The notes beneath the pieces were generated by a model. The model was given only the letters and a program-made list of their open reading frames with translations, did not search any database and had not been told where the DNA came from. A stretch of 32,411 nt of DNA from Bradyrhizobium uaiense (GTDB lineage: Bacteria; Pseudomonadota; Alphaproteobacteria; Rhizobiales; Xanthobacteraceae): positions 1 to 32,411 of the forward strand of contig NZ_VKHP01000089.1 in NCBI RefSeq assembly GCF_010811875.1. The letters are read 5' to 3'. Positions 1-8,258 of the stretch are shown piece after piece (positions within the stretch are counted from its first letter, which is position 1; every line of letters starts with the position of its first letter). The position numbers and the translations under genes were made by a program.

Positions 1-119
1 TCTCAAAGCTCAAGCAGTTCCGACGTGTCGCAACCCGCTTCGAAAAAACGGCCCGGAATTACCGGGCCGTCGTCACTCTCGCTGCCATTGTTCTATGGAT
101 GCGCTAGTGTCCACACCAC
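1..119 (+). mobile_element. Right end of an IS5-family (IS427-like) insertion sequence
   Basis: The transposase C terminus is followed by a terminal inverted repeat at 105-119. Read inwards on the minus strand it begins GTGGTGTGGAC. The same 11 bases begin the element at 32289 on the plus strand, and the next four bases differ at one position. CTAG follows directly at 120-123, and CTAG precedes the other copy at 32285-32288. This fits the (C)TA(G) target preference known for IS427-type elements. Confidence 0.75.
3..107 (+). CDS. IS5-family transposase, C-terminal fragment (5' end outside window)
   Basis: The frame is open from base 3 to a TAG at 105-107. It encodes 34 residues that read like the end of an IS5-family (IS427-type) DDE transposase: a KLKQFRRVATRFEKTARNY stretch followed by a short hydrophobic tail ending LWMR. 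This segment carries the conserved basic/aromatic K..RFEKTARNY end of the family. The stop codon lies inside or directly beside the terminal inverted repeat, as is usual for compact IS5 elements. Only the end of the gene is present, so it cannot be said whether the element is intact. A transposase start of the same family, in the same orientation, is at the other edge of the window. Confidence 0.75.
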   Translation, partial: SKLKQFRRVATRFEKTARNYRAVVTLAAIVLWMR

Positions 120-220
120 CTAGAGCACGACGAGATTGGGCTGAATCGTCATCGCGCCCCGGCTCCTTTCAGCATGGTCTTCGCGCAAACGCTGCGCGCT
201 TGTCGCTACCCCTCCTGAAG
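120..220. repeat. Probable dispersed intergenic repeat, interrupted by the IS
   Basis: The sequence CTAGAGCACGACGAGATTGG, continuing to the CGCAAACGCTGCGCGC-like stretch near 196-212, resembles an intergenic repeat I associate with Bradyrhizobium genomes that begins CTAGAGCATGATGAGATT. The element's CTAG is the IS junction, so the IS would have inserted at its edge. This is recognition from memory and needs a genome-wide search. No gene is seen in 124-284. Confidence 0.35.
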
Positions 221-284
221 TTGCCGTCGGCGACGCCAACTGGCCACGCGGGGCGTCTGCCCCCTCACTGTGGCTGCATGGCGA

Positions 285-1724
285 TTAGTATGCCTCCTGG
301 TACATCAACGCGGTCGCCGTCCGGATGATGATCCGGATGTCGAGCCAGATGCTCCAGTTGCTCACATACCAGACGTCATACTCGACGCGCTTTTCCATCA
401 GATCGATGGTCGGGGTCTCGCCTCGGAAGCCGTTGACCTGGGCCCATCCGGTCAGCCCCGGCTTCATGTGGTGCCGATACACATATTTGCTGATCAGCTG
501 GTCGTAGTAATTATCGTGGGCCAGCGCGTGCGGACGCGGACCTACCAGTGACATCTCGCCGCGCAGCACGTTCCAGAGCTGCGGCAGCTCGTCGATGCTG
601 GTCCTGCGCAGGAAGCGACCGACCCGCGTCACCCGCTTATCCTGCCTGGTGGCCTGCGTGACATTGGAGCCATTCTCGGCCACGGTCATGCTGCGGAATT
701 TCCAGATCTTGAACGGCTTGCCATTGAAGCCGCGGCGCGACTGCCGGAAAATGATCGGACCGGCCGTATCGAGCTTGACGAGCAGCGCGGCGGTGATGAT
801 CAGCGGCGCCAGCATCAAAAGCGCAAAGGACGCCAGCCCGATGTCGAGGCAGCGCTTCTGGACCCGCTCGAACACCGTGAGCGGCGGCCGCTGGATTTCG
901 ATCGCGACGGTTCCGCTGACCGGCAGGAATGGCCGCGAGACCAGGTCGGCGATCGGAAAGTCTGGCAACAGGCGGATCGGCTGCGGAACCACCCGCAGGT
1001 GCTGGCTTAGTTTCTGCAGCATCGGCAGCTCGTTCCAGTCGATCGCCACGAGATATTCGTCGACATCGGCCGCACGCGACTGCCTGATCACGTCGGCAAC
1101 CTGTTCGCTCCATGCCGCGTCGTCCTGTTCCGGGCCGACGGTGAGCACGAAATGACGAACGACGTCGAACCCGTGCCTGCGAAGGTCCTTGAAGCGGCTC
1201 GACGTGAAGTCCAGCGAACGCAGGCTGAGCAGGATCACCTTGCGGTCGATCAGCCGTCCCTTGGCGAACGCCGATGACAGGCAGTAGCGCCAGACCACCC
1301 GGTGCGTGACGAGCCCGACCGCCCCGATCCCGGTGAACAGGATGATCGTGCCGCGCGACAGATTGGCGGTCGACTTCAGGAGGAAGGCCGCGACGGCCAG
1401 CGTCGTCAGCGCGAACAGCCAGGTAAAGACAACTTTTCGCGATTGCCAAAACGTATCGAGCAATTTGTGGTTGTCATAGACGCCCTGAAAATAAGCGGCC
1501 ACCACGAACACCATGCCAACAATCAAGCCGGCGCCGAGCGAATTGTCAGGATCGGTCGGCGAATTCATGAACTCACGATAGAGCGCGCTCGCCGCCATAT
1601 AGCAGAGCAGGATGAGAAGGAAGTCGCCGGCGATGATGAAGAGCTGGAACGGTCTCTGCAGCGAGGTCCCGCGGTTCGACGTCAGTATGCTGAGTCCGTC
1701 AGAGCCATATGTTGTTACAGACAT
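285..1724 (-). CDS. Undecaprenyl-phosphate glucose phosphotransferase (polyprenyl glycosylphosphotransferase, WcaJ/ExoY type)
   Basis: A membrane enzyme of 479 residues that would transfer a hexose-1-phosphate from a UDP-sugar to undecaprenyl phosphate, the first step in building an exopolysaccharide or capsule repeat. The N-terminal half has several hydrophobic segments (about residues 25-50, 65-80, 100-117 and 126-150). A CoA-binding-like domain follows. One further membrane helix (about 295-315) leads into the bacterial sugar transferase domain, with KFRSM, RTSIDELPQLWNVL, SLVGPRP and KPGLTGWAQVNG. The start at 1724 is chosen because GAGG lies six bases upstream; an in-frame ATG at 1742 would add six residues without a better site. 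It heads a neighbourhood of nucleotide-sugar genes, which fits a role in exopolysaccharide assembly. The sugar (glucose or galactose) cannot be told from sequence alone. Family assignment is certain. Confidence 0.93.
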   Translation of the reverse strand: MSVTTYGSDGLSILTSNRGTSLQRPFQLFIIAGDFLLILLCYMAASALYREFMNSPTDPDNSLGAGLIVGMVFVVAAYFQGVYDNHKLLDTFWQSRKVVFTWLFALTTLAVAAFLLKSTANLSRGTIILFTGIGAVGLVTHRVVWRYCLSSAFAKGRLIDRKVILLSLRSLDFTSSRFKDLRRHGFDVVRHFVLTVGPEQDDAAWSEQVADVIRQSRAADVDEYLVAIDWNELPMLQKLSQHLRVVPQPIRLLPDFPIADLVSRPFLPVSGTVAIEIQRPPLTVFERVQKRCLDIGLASFALLMLAPLIITAALLVKLDTAGPIIFRQSRRGFNGKPFKIWKFRSMTVAENGSNVTQATRQDKRVTRVGRFLRRTSIDELPQLWNVLRGEMSLVGPRPHALAHDNYYDQLISKYVYRHHMKPGLTGWAQVNGFRGETPTIDLMEKRVEYDVWYVSNWSIWLDIRIIIRTATALMYQEAY

Positions 1725-2478
1725 CTCGAACCTCATCATCACATCAACGGCCGCGCGCGGCGTGAAACAAAACGGACAAAGCCAAAAACGTCGGTGAAAT
1801 GTCGATGAAAGGTGCGTCGGATGCTGCGAAACGTTCTAACACCAAAGCCTTGATTGGGATGCGTGGGTTCGTGCGAGCGCAAGGTGTTTACTAAACGCAG
1901 CGACATTGTGGCGCCGCACCAGAAAAATCAATTCCACTCTTCGCATTGCAAACGCATGACGCGCGCTGCGATCACAGCATGATGCATGAGCAATCAATTC
2001 GTGATGCGCGATTGTTCAACGCGAGTACGGAACCTGCGCGCCATCAGCGTTGTGCAACGAAGAGCGACCGGTTGCACGATCGTCATCGTGCAGCTGACAC
2101 TTCCTTGAGCAATCGGCTGCATGCAGCACTTGCACGCGGTAAACGATTTGTTGATTCTTTTTTCCGACGTGTGGTTGCCTGCACACACAGCCCTGACATC
2201 AGGACAATTCGGCCGAGCCGTTTCTCCTCGTCGTGCTCTCGCTCGCACGCGGCTGGTGGCCAGCAAGACACTGTCTATCTATACCGTCGTGTTCACCGAA
2301 CGCCTTCAGTTCCGATCTCTGATCCGGCATCCTGTTCGGGCCCCGCGCTGGGAGGAACCTCTGGCGGCTGCGGTTCCACTAGACGGAGCGCAAAGTCTTG
2401 CGGCCGAAACACGGCGAAGCAGTCATAGTCCCGACATGAAACGCGCTTTGCCTAACGATCGCAGCAAAATCAGCTCGC
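1725..2478. other. Long intergenic region with short dyads, no convincing gene
   Basis: About 750 bases upstream of the sugar transferase. It is less GC-rich than the surrounding coding DNA and has many short ATTGTTC, GCAATC and TGCA-type words. The open frames here lack ribosome-binding sites and recognisable products. It probably holds the promoter and operators of the transferase gene, because the paired dyads at 2052-2092 fall in it. I see nothing else I can support. Confidence 0.5.
2052..2092. promoter_or_regulatory. Two overlapping inverted repeats, candidate operator
   Basis: GTGCAAC (2052-2058) pairs with GTTGCAC (2071-2077) across 12 bases. TGCACGAT (2073-2080) pairs perfectly with ATCGTGCA (2085-2092) across four bases. 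The dyads share the TGCAC at 2073-2077, so the two structures are mutually exclusive or mark adjacent protein sites. They lie about 330 bases upstream of the sugar transferase start. What binds is unknown. Confidence 0.35.
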
Positions 2479-2763
2479 CTAGTTGAGAATGGGCAGATCC
2501 TTCCTGCGCGCAGTCCGCGCACTTTCCATCCACTGCAACCATGCGCGATCGTGCTTGCTGTACAATTCGAGCCAACGCTGCGCCGGCCGGCTGACTGGGC
2601 GGCCGGAGGGGTCCCACAGCACGTGCCCAGCATCGTGCAGACCCGACAGATGATCGAGCCGCTCGAACTCGAAGGTCTCCTCAAAAGTGAGACCGATCAA
2701 AACGCGCCGGCCGTCATCGTCGATGCAATAGCGCGGTGGCGAGTTCCCCCTGAGGTCGGTCAT
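2479..2763 (-). CDS. Small conserved protein of unknown function, paralogue A
   Basis: 94 residues, soluble, no signal peptide or membrane segment. It begins MTDLRGNSPPRY and has a central GRRVLIGLTFEETFEFE block and a C-terminal RWLELYSKHDRAWLQW block. A second copy with the same three blocks is encoded at 7980-8258; the two differ mainly in the middle (about residues 38-60). Conservation of protein blocks between two diverged DNA copies argues that this is a real gene and not a chance frame. No strong Shine-Dalgarno is visible. Function is not recognised. Its place between a polysaccharide initiation gene and nucleotide-sugar genes is the only hint of role. Confidence 0.7.
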   Translation of the reverse strand: MTDLRGNSPPRYCIDDDGRRVLIGLTFEETFEFERLDHLSGLHDAGHVLWDPSGRPVSRPAQRWLELYSKHDRAWLQWMESARTARRKDLPILN

Positions 2764-2998
2764 TTTACAGGAACTCGCTTTGCGATCGGGGAGCAGGCTC
2801 GAGCCGCAAGCCGCCGGCGGCCCGATCCGGGCGAGTTCGCAACAGCGATCAGGGGTACACGCCGAACGGCCAACCAGTTCATCAATCGGTCCCTTCAGCC
2901 AGCTCGACCAACGTGACAGGTTTTCGAGGCAGCAGCCAACGTCCGCGACGGCACAGGCTCCCGCGCATGATCAAGCCGACGTGTGAGTACGGTCGTCA

Positions 2999-3121
2999 TC
3001 ACAAGGCGCGAGCCTGCCTCCCGACGGTCTGCAAGGCCGGAGTGCTTGTGCGATCGCCAGGGACGAAGCGCGTAACCGCGAAGATGCAGACCGAGAACCT
3101 CAGGATCAGACCACCAAGCAT
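2999..3121 (-). CDS. Possible 40-residue small hydrophobic protein
   Basis: An ATG at 3121, preceded by GGGAAG seven bases upstream, opens a frame starting MLGGLILRFSVCIFAVTRF and then a polar tail ending at TGA 2999-3001. It occupies the same place in the left copy of the duplicated module that the 65-residue membrane protein at 8427-8624 occupies in the right copy. Both start about 40-45 bases from a conserved GTTGTGAC-CACATCATGAT-type stretch. The sequences resemble each other only in being hydrophobic at the N terminus, so this could be a degenerate relic. Function unknown. Confidence 0.3.
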   Translation of the reverse strand: MLGGLILRFSVCIFAVTRFVPGDRTSTPALQTVGRQARAL

Positions 3122-3274
3122 GTCCAGCTTCCCAATTCACCCGCTTCTGCATCTGCAGTCCGAAGTTGTGACCACATCATGATTCAGCGCGCCGAAAGAT
3201 TGTTCATCCGCCAAGTTTTTTGTGCAGCCCAACGATGCAGAGCCGATCACACGCGTGCATACGGGTTCCTCACT

Positions 3275-3454
3275 TCATGAGAAGAACCAAAGCGCAAATT
3301 TCAGGAACATCGTGCTCAGCAGATAGATCCATCCGGTCATCGCCAGCACGACCAAACCAACAAGGACACCGGCAAGACTCTTCTCTTTCAACTGCGTCAG
3401 CAGAGGAAATTTGAATCGATAAAGCATGTATCGGGCTCGCCCCAAGTCGACCAT
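3275..3454 (-). CDS. Small single-pass membrane protein, paralogue A
   Basis: A 59-residue frame from ATG 3454 to TGA 3275. A polar N terminus with PLLTQLKEKS is followed by one strongly hydrophobic segment (about residues 28-59: GVLVGLVVLAMTGWIYLL, then a second hydrophobic run with ALWFFS at the end). It aligns without gaps over its last 35 residues with the product at 8802, sharing KEKS/REKS, VLAM-GWIYLLS and MFLKF. Both copies end with the same aromatic tail. The pair shows this is a translated gene and not noise. Function is unrecognised; size and topology suit an accessory subunit or a small inner-membrane regulator. It has no close SD sequence. Confidence 0.65.
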   Translation of the reverse strand: MVDLGRARYMLYRFKFPLLTQLKEKSLAGVLVGLVVLAMTGWIYLLSTMFLKFALWFFS

Positions 3455-3804
3455 CAGACGTACTCGTCAAATCCGATGATCTCATGACGCGGTGGCGCTC
3501 GGTCACACCGCACCATGCACATGACGAACGATCGCATTCACATTGCGCGCGCAACCGATCCAGCACCTTTGCCACCGGGCTTGGTCCTCACCATGCCCAA
3601 TTTGATCGCACGTGTGCATGCAACTCACTCAGGCGCAGCCGCGGCGCAGTACATATTCAAGTTCCATTTCATGTCCGCGCGGTCGTGAGACGAACAAACC
3701 TTAACTTTGACATGTTCTTCGCATTCTTCGGATAGCAGGGCGCTTGGCAGCCGCGACATCCTTCTTCGCTTTCCTCAATTGGTTGTCGCAGGGTAGGGGA
3801 AGTC
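3455..3804. other. Intergenic region with a possible promoter for the downstream decarboxylase
   Basis: 350 bases between divergent genes. The first ~30 bases, with GATGATCTC-TGACGCG, match the DNA upstream of the right-hand paralogue near 9007-9025. TTGACA at 3707-3712, followed after 18 bases by a weak GATAGC (3731-3736), could be a sigma-70-type promoter for the gene starting at 3805. No gene is supported here. Confidence 0.35.
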
Positions 3805-4833
3805 ATGCCTTACAATCTGGCCGAACGGATTTTGGTGACTGGCGGCTCGGGATTTCTTGGTTCGCACCTCTGCGAGCGGCTGCTTGCAAGCGGCGCAGAA
3901 GTGCTTTGCGTGGACAATTTCTTCACCGGGACGCGAAGCAACGTCGAGCATCTTCTCGATCATCATCGCTTCGAGCTGTTGCGTCACGACGTAACGTTCC
4001 CGCTCTATGTTGAGGTCGACCAAATCTACAATCTGGCCTGCCCGGCTTCTCCCGTGCATTACCAGCACGACCCGGTTCAGACCACCAAGACCAGCGTGAT
4101 CGGCGCCATCAATATGCTCGGGCTGGCCAAGCGGCTCAAAGTGAAGATCCTGCAGGCCTCGACCTCCGAGATTTATGGCGATCCTTCGACGCATCCTCAA
4201 ACCGAAGAGTATTGGGGAAACGTCAACCCGATCGGCCCCCGCTCATGCTACGACGAGGGAAAACGCTGCGCCGAAACCCTGTTCTTCGACTATCGACGCC
4301 AGCATGGCATGCCCATCAAGGTTGCGCGCATCTTCAATACCTATGGACCGCGCATGCACCCGAACGATGGTCGCGTGGTTTCGAATTTCATCGTCCAGGC
4401 ATTGCGCGGGCAGGACATCACGATTTACGGCGACGGCCTGCAGAGCCGGGCATTCTGCTACGTCGACGATCTGATCGATGGGCTGGTGCGCCTGATGCAA
4501 TCGCCGGACGAGGTCACCGGACCGTTGAATCTCGGCAATCCCCATGAAATCACGATGCGCGAGCTCGCGGAACTGACGATCGAGCTGACCGGCTCTCACT
4601 CGAAGATCGTCCATCGCCCGCTCCCGCAAGACGATCCACGGCAACGCCAGCCTGACATTTCGCGCGCAAATGCTCTGCTCGGGTGGGCGCCACGGACGGC
4701 GATCCGCCAAGGTCTGGCACGAACGGTCGCCTATTTTGAGGGATTGCTGACGGACTCCGGAGGCCGGTTCGCTCATGGTCCGTCGACGCGTCCGCACGCA
4801 GGCAGCCAGGGCCTCGCGATCCCGGCAACTTAG
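3805..4833 (+). CDS. UDP-glucuronate decarboxylase-like NAD-dependent epimerase/dehydratase (UDP-xylose synthase family)
   Basis: 342 residues, an extended short-chain dehydrogenase. Visible are the Rossmann glycine motif TGGSGFLGSH (12-21), the family-typical RHDVTFPLYVEVDQIYNLAC (about 60-79), the catalytic TSEIYGD (T120) and YDEGK (Y149, K153), RSCYDEGKRCAET, RIFNTYGPRM and GDGLQSRAFCYVDDLIDG. This combination is typical of UDP-glucuronate decarboxylase, which makes UDP-xylose from UDP-GlcA. UDP-GlcA would come from the dehydrogenase encoded next at 5042. About 25 residues at the C terminus (rich in G, H, P and S) exceed the usual end of the family. The start is the ATG behind AGGGGAAGTC. 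A dTDP-glucose 4,6-dehydratase is less likely given the PLYVEVDQIYNLACPASPVHYQ signature. Confidence 0.85.
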   Translation: MPYNLAERILVTGGSGFLGSHLCERLLASGAEVLCVDNFFTGTRSNVEHLLDHHRFELLRHDVTFPLYVEVDQIYNLACPASPVHYQHDPVQTTKTSVIGAINMLGLAKRLKVKILQASTSEIYGDPSTHPQTEEYWGNVNPIGPRSCYDEGKRCAETLFFDYRRQHGMPIKVARIFNTYGPRMHPNDGRVVSNFIVQALRGQDITIYGDGLQSRAFCYVDDLIDGLVRLMQSPDEVTGPLNLGNPHEITMRELAELTIELTGSHSKIVHRPLPQDDPRQRQPDISRANALLGWAPRTAIRQGLARTVAYFEGLLTDSGGRFAHGPSTRPHAGSQGLAIPAT

Positions 4834-5041
4834 GTTTTCCAGCGCCGACGCCGCAAGCCGGCTGCCGGCAATAGACCCGGAAGACGCGCGGCGACGTTGC
4901 CCCATGGTGACGCGGCCCGCGCTGCGGCCCGTGGAGACTCCTGGCGCGACAAACATGGTTGCACGGCTCGCTGCGAAGGTTTAGGATTGTGGCGATGAGG
5001 GGGAGCCAAAGCCATGTCGTTCGCTTGCGCCTGGGCCTGAC

Positions 5042-6361
5042 ATGCGCATAACGATGGTGGGGACGGGTTACGTCGGCCTGGTCTCCGGGGCCTGCTTTGC
5101 CGATTTCGGCCATCAGGTCATGTGCGTCGACAAGAACGCCGACAAAATTGCCGCGCTCGATCGCGGCGAAATTCCGATCTTCGAGCCTGACCTCGACCGC
5201 CTGGTGGCGACCAATGTCCGTGCCGGCCGCCTGACCTTCTCGACCGAACTCGCCGAGCCCGTCAGCAAGTCGGAGGCGGTGTTCATCGCGGTCGGAACGC
5301 CCTCGCGGCGCGGCGACGGCCATGCCGACCTCAGCTATGTCTACGCCGCCGCGCGCGAAATCGCCGCGAACCTCAAGGATTTCACCGTCGTGATCACCAA
5401 GTCGACGGTGCCGGTCGGCACCGGCGACGAGGTCGAACGGCTGATCCGCGAGGCCAATCCTGCAGCCGACGTCGCGGTCGCATCCAATCCGGAATTTTTG
5501 CGCGAGGGCGCCGCGATCCGCGACTTCAAGCATCCCGATCGCATCGTCGTCGGCACCGACGACGAGCGGGCGCGCAAGGTGATCGCCGAGATCTATCGCC
5601 CGCTCTATCTCAACCAGGCGCCGGTGATGTTCACCGGGCGGCGCACCGCCGAGCTGATCAAATATGCGGCGAACGCCTTCCTCGCGACCAAGATCACCTT
5701 CATCAACGAGATCGCGGACCTCGCCGAAAAAGTCGGCGCCGACGTGCAGGAGATCGCGCGCGGCATCGGCCTCGACAACCGGATCGGCACCAAGTTCCTG
5801 CACGCCGGTCCCGGTTTCGGCGGATCGTGCTTCCCGAAGGACACCCGCGCGCTGATCAAGACCGCGCAGGACTATGAAGCGCCGGTCCGCATCGTCGAAG
5901 CGGTGATTGCGGTCAACGAGAACCGCAAGCGCGCGATGGCGCGCAAGGTCGCCGCCGTGTTCGGCGGATCGCTGCGCGGCAAGACCGTGGCGCTGCTCGG
6001 CCTCACCTTCAAGCCGAACACCGACGACATGCGCGAGTCGCCGTCGATTCCCTTGGTCACCGCGCTGCAGGATCTCGGCGCCAGCATCAAGGCCTACGAC
6101 CCCGAGGGCATGGAGCAGGCGCGCAGCGAACTGTCCGACGTGACTTATTGTGACGGCCCCTATGAATGCGCCAGGGACGCCGACGCGCTGGTGATCGTGA
6201 CCGAATGGGAGCAATTCCGCGCGCTCGACCTCGCCCGTTTGAAGCGCGAGATGGCCTGCCCGGTGATTGTTGACCTCCGCAACATCTACCGTCCGGACGA
6301 GGTCACCGGCCACGGTTTTCAATACGAAAGCGTCGGCCGCCGCTCTCAGCCGCAGGCGTAA
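5042..6361 (+). CDS. ugd: UDP-glucose 6-dehydrogenase
   Basis: 439 residues, the usual bacterial length. It oxidises UDP-glucose twice with NAD to UDP-glucuronate in the cytosol, supplying the two neighbouring UDP-GlcA-using enzymes. The N-terminal NAD domain has GTGYVGLVSG (7-16). The central domain has TKSTVPVGT, ASNPEFLREG, and ELIKYAANAFLATKITFINE with K207 and N211. The catalytic cysteine is in GFGGSCFPKD (C263). The C-terminal UDP-binding domain contains GLTFKPNTDDMRESPS. Everything expected for activity is present. It stands about 200 bases after the decarboxylase gene and may be co-transcribed with it. Homologues in rhizobia are named rkpK or exo5. Confidence 0.96.
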   Translation: MRITMVGTGYVGLVSGACFADFGHQVMCVDKNADKIAALDRGEIPIFEPDLDRLVATNVRAGRLTFSTELAEPVSKSEAVFIAVGTPSRRGDGHADLSYVYAAAREIAANLKDFTVVITKSTVPVGTGDEVERLIREANPAADVAVASNPEFLREGAAIRDFKHPDRIVVGTDDERARKVIAEIYRPLYLNQAPVMFTGRRTAELIKYAANAFLATKITFINEIADLAEKVGADVQEIARGIGLDNRIGTKFLHAGPGFGGSCFPKDTRALIKTAQDYEAPVRIVEAVIAVNENRKRAMARKVAAVFGGSLRGKTVALLGLTFKPNTDDMRESPSIPLVTALQDLGASIKAYDPEGMEQARSELSDVTYCDGPYECARDADALVIVTEWEQFRALDLARLKREMACPVIVDLRNIYRPDEVTGHGFQYESVGRRSQPQA

Positions 6362-6396
6362 CGAGCCCTCTTCGTCCGTCACAACGAGAACATGCT

Positions 6397-7413
6397 CTAG
6401 ACGCGGTGATAGTCGCGATACCAGGCGACGAATTTCGCCACGCCGTCCTCGATCCTGGTCTGCGGCCGGAAGCCGATATCGCGCGCGAGGTCTGTGACGT
6501 CGGCGAAGGTTGCGGGCACGTCGCCCGGCTGCATCGGCAGCAGCTTTTTATTGGCTTGCCGGCCGAGCCCCTGCTCGAGCAGCCCGACCACGTGCATCAG
6601 TTCTTCCGGCCGCGAGTTGCCGATATTGTAGACCCGCCAGGGCGCCTTGCTCGAACCCGGATCTGGATGTGCCCCCGACCAGTTGACGTCGCCCTCCGGC
6701 GGGCGGCCGATCAACCGCACCATCGCCTCGACCACGTCGTCGACATAGGTGAAGTCGCGCCGCATATTGCCGTTGTTGAACAGCTGGATCGGCTTTCCCT
6801 GCGTAATCGCGTCGGCGAACGCGTAGAGCGCCATGTCCGGCCGATACCACGTCCCATACACGGTGAAAAACCGCAGCCCGGTCGTCGGTATGCGATAGAG
6901 ATGGCTATAGGAATGGGCGATCAGCTCGTTGGCCTTCTTGGTCGCAGCGTACAGGCTGATCGGATGATCGACGTTGTCGTGGACCGAGAACGGCAGCTTG
7001 GTGTTGGCGCCATAAACCGACGACGAGGACGCAAACAGCAGATGCCGGCAGACGGTATGCCGGCAGCCCTCGAGGATGTTAAGGAAGCCCTCGAGATTGG
7101 AATCCACGTAAGCCTGCGGATTCTGCAGGGAATAGCGCACACCGGCCTGCGCGGCGAGATGCACCACGACCTCGAAGCGATAACGTTCGAACAGCGCCTT
7201 CATCCCGGCGCGATCGGCGAGGTCGAGTTCCAGGAAGGTGAAGCCGCGGTGCTGCTTGAGCAGATCGAGCCGCGCGCGCTTCAGCGCCGGATCATAGTAG
7301 CCGTTCAGATTGTCGATGCCGATGACCGGCTGCCCTGCCCGCAGCAAATGCTCCGCCAGATGGAAGCCGATAAAGCCGGCGCAGCCCGTGACGAGTAGGT
7401 TGCCTGCGATCAT
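6397..7413 (-). CDS. lpsL: UDP-glucuronate 4-epimerase
   Basis: 338 residues from ATG 7413; a GTG three bases earlier (7416) has an AGG six bases upstream and is an alternative start. It would interconvert UDP-glucuronate and UDP-galacturonate. Features: Rossmann motif TGCAGFIGFH, DNLNGYYDPALK, HLAAQAGVRYSLQNPQAYVDSN, the active-site SSSSVYG and YAATKKANE, and RFFTVYGTWYRPDMA, all typical of the GAE/LpsL family. It is convergent with the UDP-glucose dehydrogenase, whose product it uses; only 35 bases separate their stops. Galacturonate is a known constituent of bradyrhizobial exopolysaccharide and of rhizobial LPS, so it fits this island. The call of GlcA 4-epimerase over UDP-glucose 4-epimerase rests on the YYDPALK and VRYSL motifs. 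Confidence 0.9.
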   Translation of the reverse strand: MIAGNLLVTGCAGFIGFHLAEHLLRAGQPVIGIDNLNGYYDPALKRARLDLLKQHRGFTFLELDLADRAGMKALFERYRFEVVVHLAAQAGVRYSLQNPQAYVDSNLEGFLNILEGCRHTVCRHLLFASSSSVYGANTKLPFSVHDNVDHPISLYAATKKANELIAHSYSHLYRIPTTGLRFFTVYGTWYRPDMALYAFADAITQGKPIQLFNNGNMRRDFTYVDDVVEAMVRLIGRPPEGDVNWSGAHPDPGSSKAPWRVYNIGNSRPEELMHVVGLLEQGLGRQANKKLLPMQPGDVPATFADVTDLARDIGFRPQTRIEDGVAKFVAWYRDYHRV

Positions 7414-7506
7414 CACGTTGTGCCTGTGCCTTTCGCCTTGCGCCGGACCACGCCGAATGCGCCGTCACGCGCAGCCGCTGCCTTCACCTGCCGCCGCAGG
7501 GGCGCG

Positions 7507-7923
7507 TCAGTTGCTGGCGGCCGGAGCCTTATAGTCCGGAAAGCGGCTCAGGACCGCGGCCTTCATGAACTTGAAGTGCGCAATCTCGGTCGCGAGTTCC
7601 TTCAGCCGGCGCTGGCCGTTGGATATCTCGGCGTCAAACAGGTCCTGGTGATGGTTGTCAAGCGCCTCGCGCTCCAGATATTCGTCGGTGCCGTTGCCGA
7701 GCGTCACCGCGGCGCGGGCCAGAACATCGTCGACACGGCGGCCAAGGCCGGATTGCTCGCTTTCGGCCGCCTGCAACGCGGCTTCGATCGCGGCCATGAT
7801 CGATCCGATCCGGGCGCGATCGGTCTCGGCATCGCGCTCGGCCGAGCGGGCCTTGAAACCTTCCTCGCTGCGCCGCGACCTGATCAAGTCATGCGCGCGA
7901 GACCGCAAAAACAGCTGAAACAT
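7507..7923 (-). CDS. Hypothetical helical protein
   Basis: 138 residues, strongly charged and alanine-rich. The central region (about 20-115) reads as long amphipathic helices with heptad-like spacing, suggesting a coiled coil. There is no signal peptide or membrane segment; it starts MFQLFLRSRAHDLIRSRRSEEG and ends KAPAASN. It lies 93 bases downstream of the epimerase start codon on the same strand, so it could be read upstream of that gene in one transcript. The length and absence of a competing frame make it a plausible gene. I do not recognise the family. Confidence 0.65.
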   Translation of the reverse strand: MFQLFLRSRAHDLIRSRRSEEGFKARSAERDAETDRARIGSIMAAIEAALQAAESEQSGLGRRVDDVLARAAVTLGNGTDEYLEREALDNHHQDLFDAEISNGQRRLKELATEIAHFKFMKAAVLSRFPDYKAPAASN

Positions 7924-7979
7924 CTGTCAGTATCCGGTTCGGGCCCATTCAGGCAGGATAGGCCAAGAATCGCCCGGTC

Positions 7980-8258
7980 TTAGTTAAAAATGGGTGAATT
8001 GCCTGCGTGCTCGGCCCTGAGATCAGCCTTCCACTTGATCCAGGCCTTGTCGTGCTTGTCGTAGAGTTCGAGCCACCGTCCCTCGCCGGCTGACGACAAC
8101 GGCTGCAAACCCTGGTCTCCTCGATCCGTCAGCACCGGAAGCGAGGAGTCGAGACCCTCGAACTCCGACGTCTCTTCAAGTGTGAGACCGACCAGCACGC
8201 GCCGGCCACAGACATCGACGACATATCGCCTGGGCGATTGCCCCCTGAGATCACTCAT
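7980..8258 (-). CDS. Small conserved protein of unknown function, paralogue B
   Basis: 92 residues, the second copy of the protein at 2479-2763. It shares the opening M-S/T-DLRG-SP-RY, the GRRVLVGLTLEET-EFE block and the closing RWLELYDKHDKAWIKW, and both end with IFN or ILN. The middle (about 38-58) is unrelated in the two copies, so the ends are likely the constrained parts. It is preceded (on the minus strand) by a small membrane-protein gene and then a paralogue of the 3275 gene, repeating the left-hand order. No recognised domain. Confidence 0.72.
   Translation of the reverse strand: MSDLRGQSPRRYVVDVCGRRVLVGLTLEETSEFEGLDSSLPVLTDRGDQGLQPLSSAGEGRWLELYDKHDKAWIKWKADLRAEHAGNSPIFN

Noticed and set aside
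43..70. GC-rich hairpin with a T-run on the minus strand that looks like a terminator of the gene at 285
   Set aside because: It lies inside the transposase coding end of the IS, over 200 bases past the minus-strand stop, and the sequence is explained by codons.
4550..6382. 610-residue minus-strand frame
   Set aside because: It is the antisense of the decarboxylase and UDP-glucose dehydrogenase genes; the protein is Arg/Asp/Gly-rich shadow sequence.
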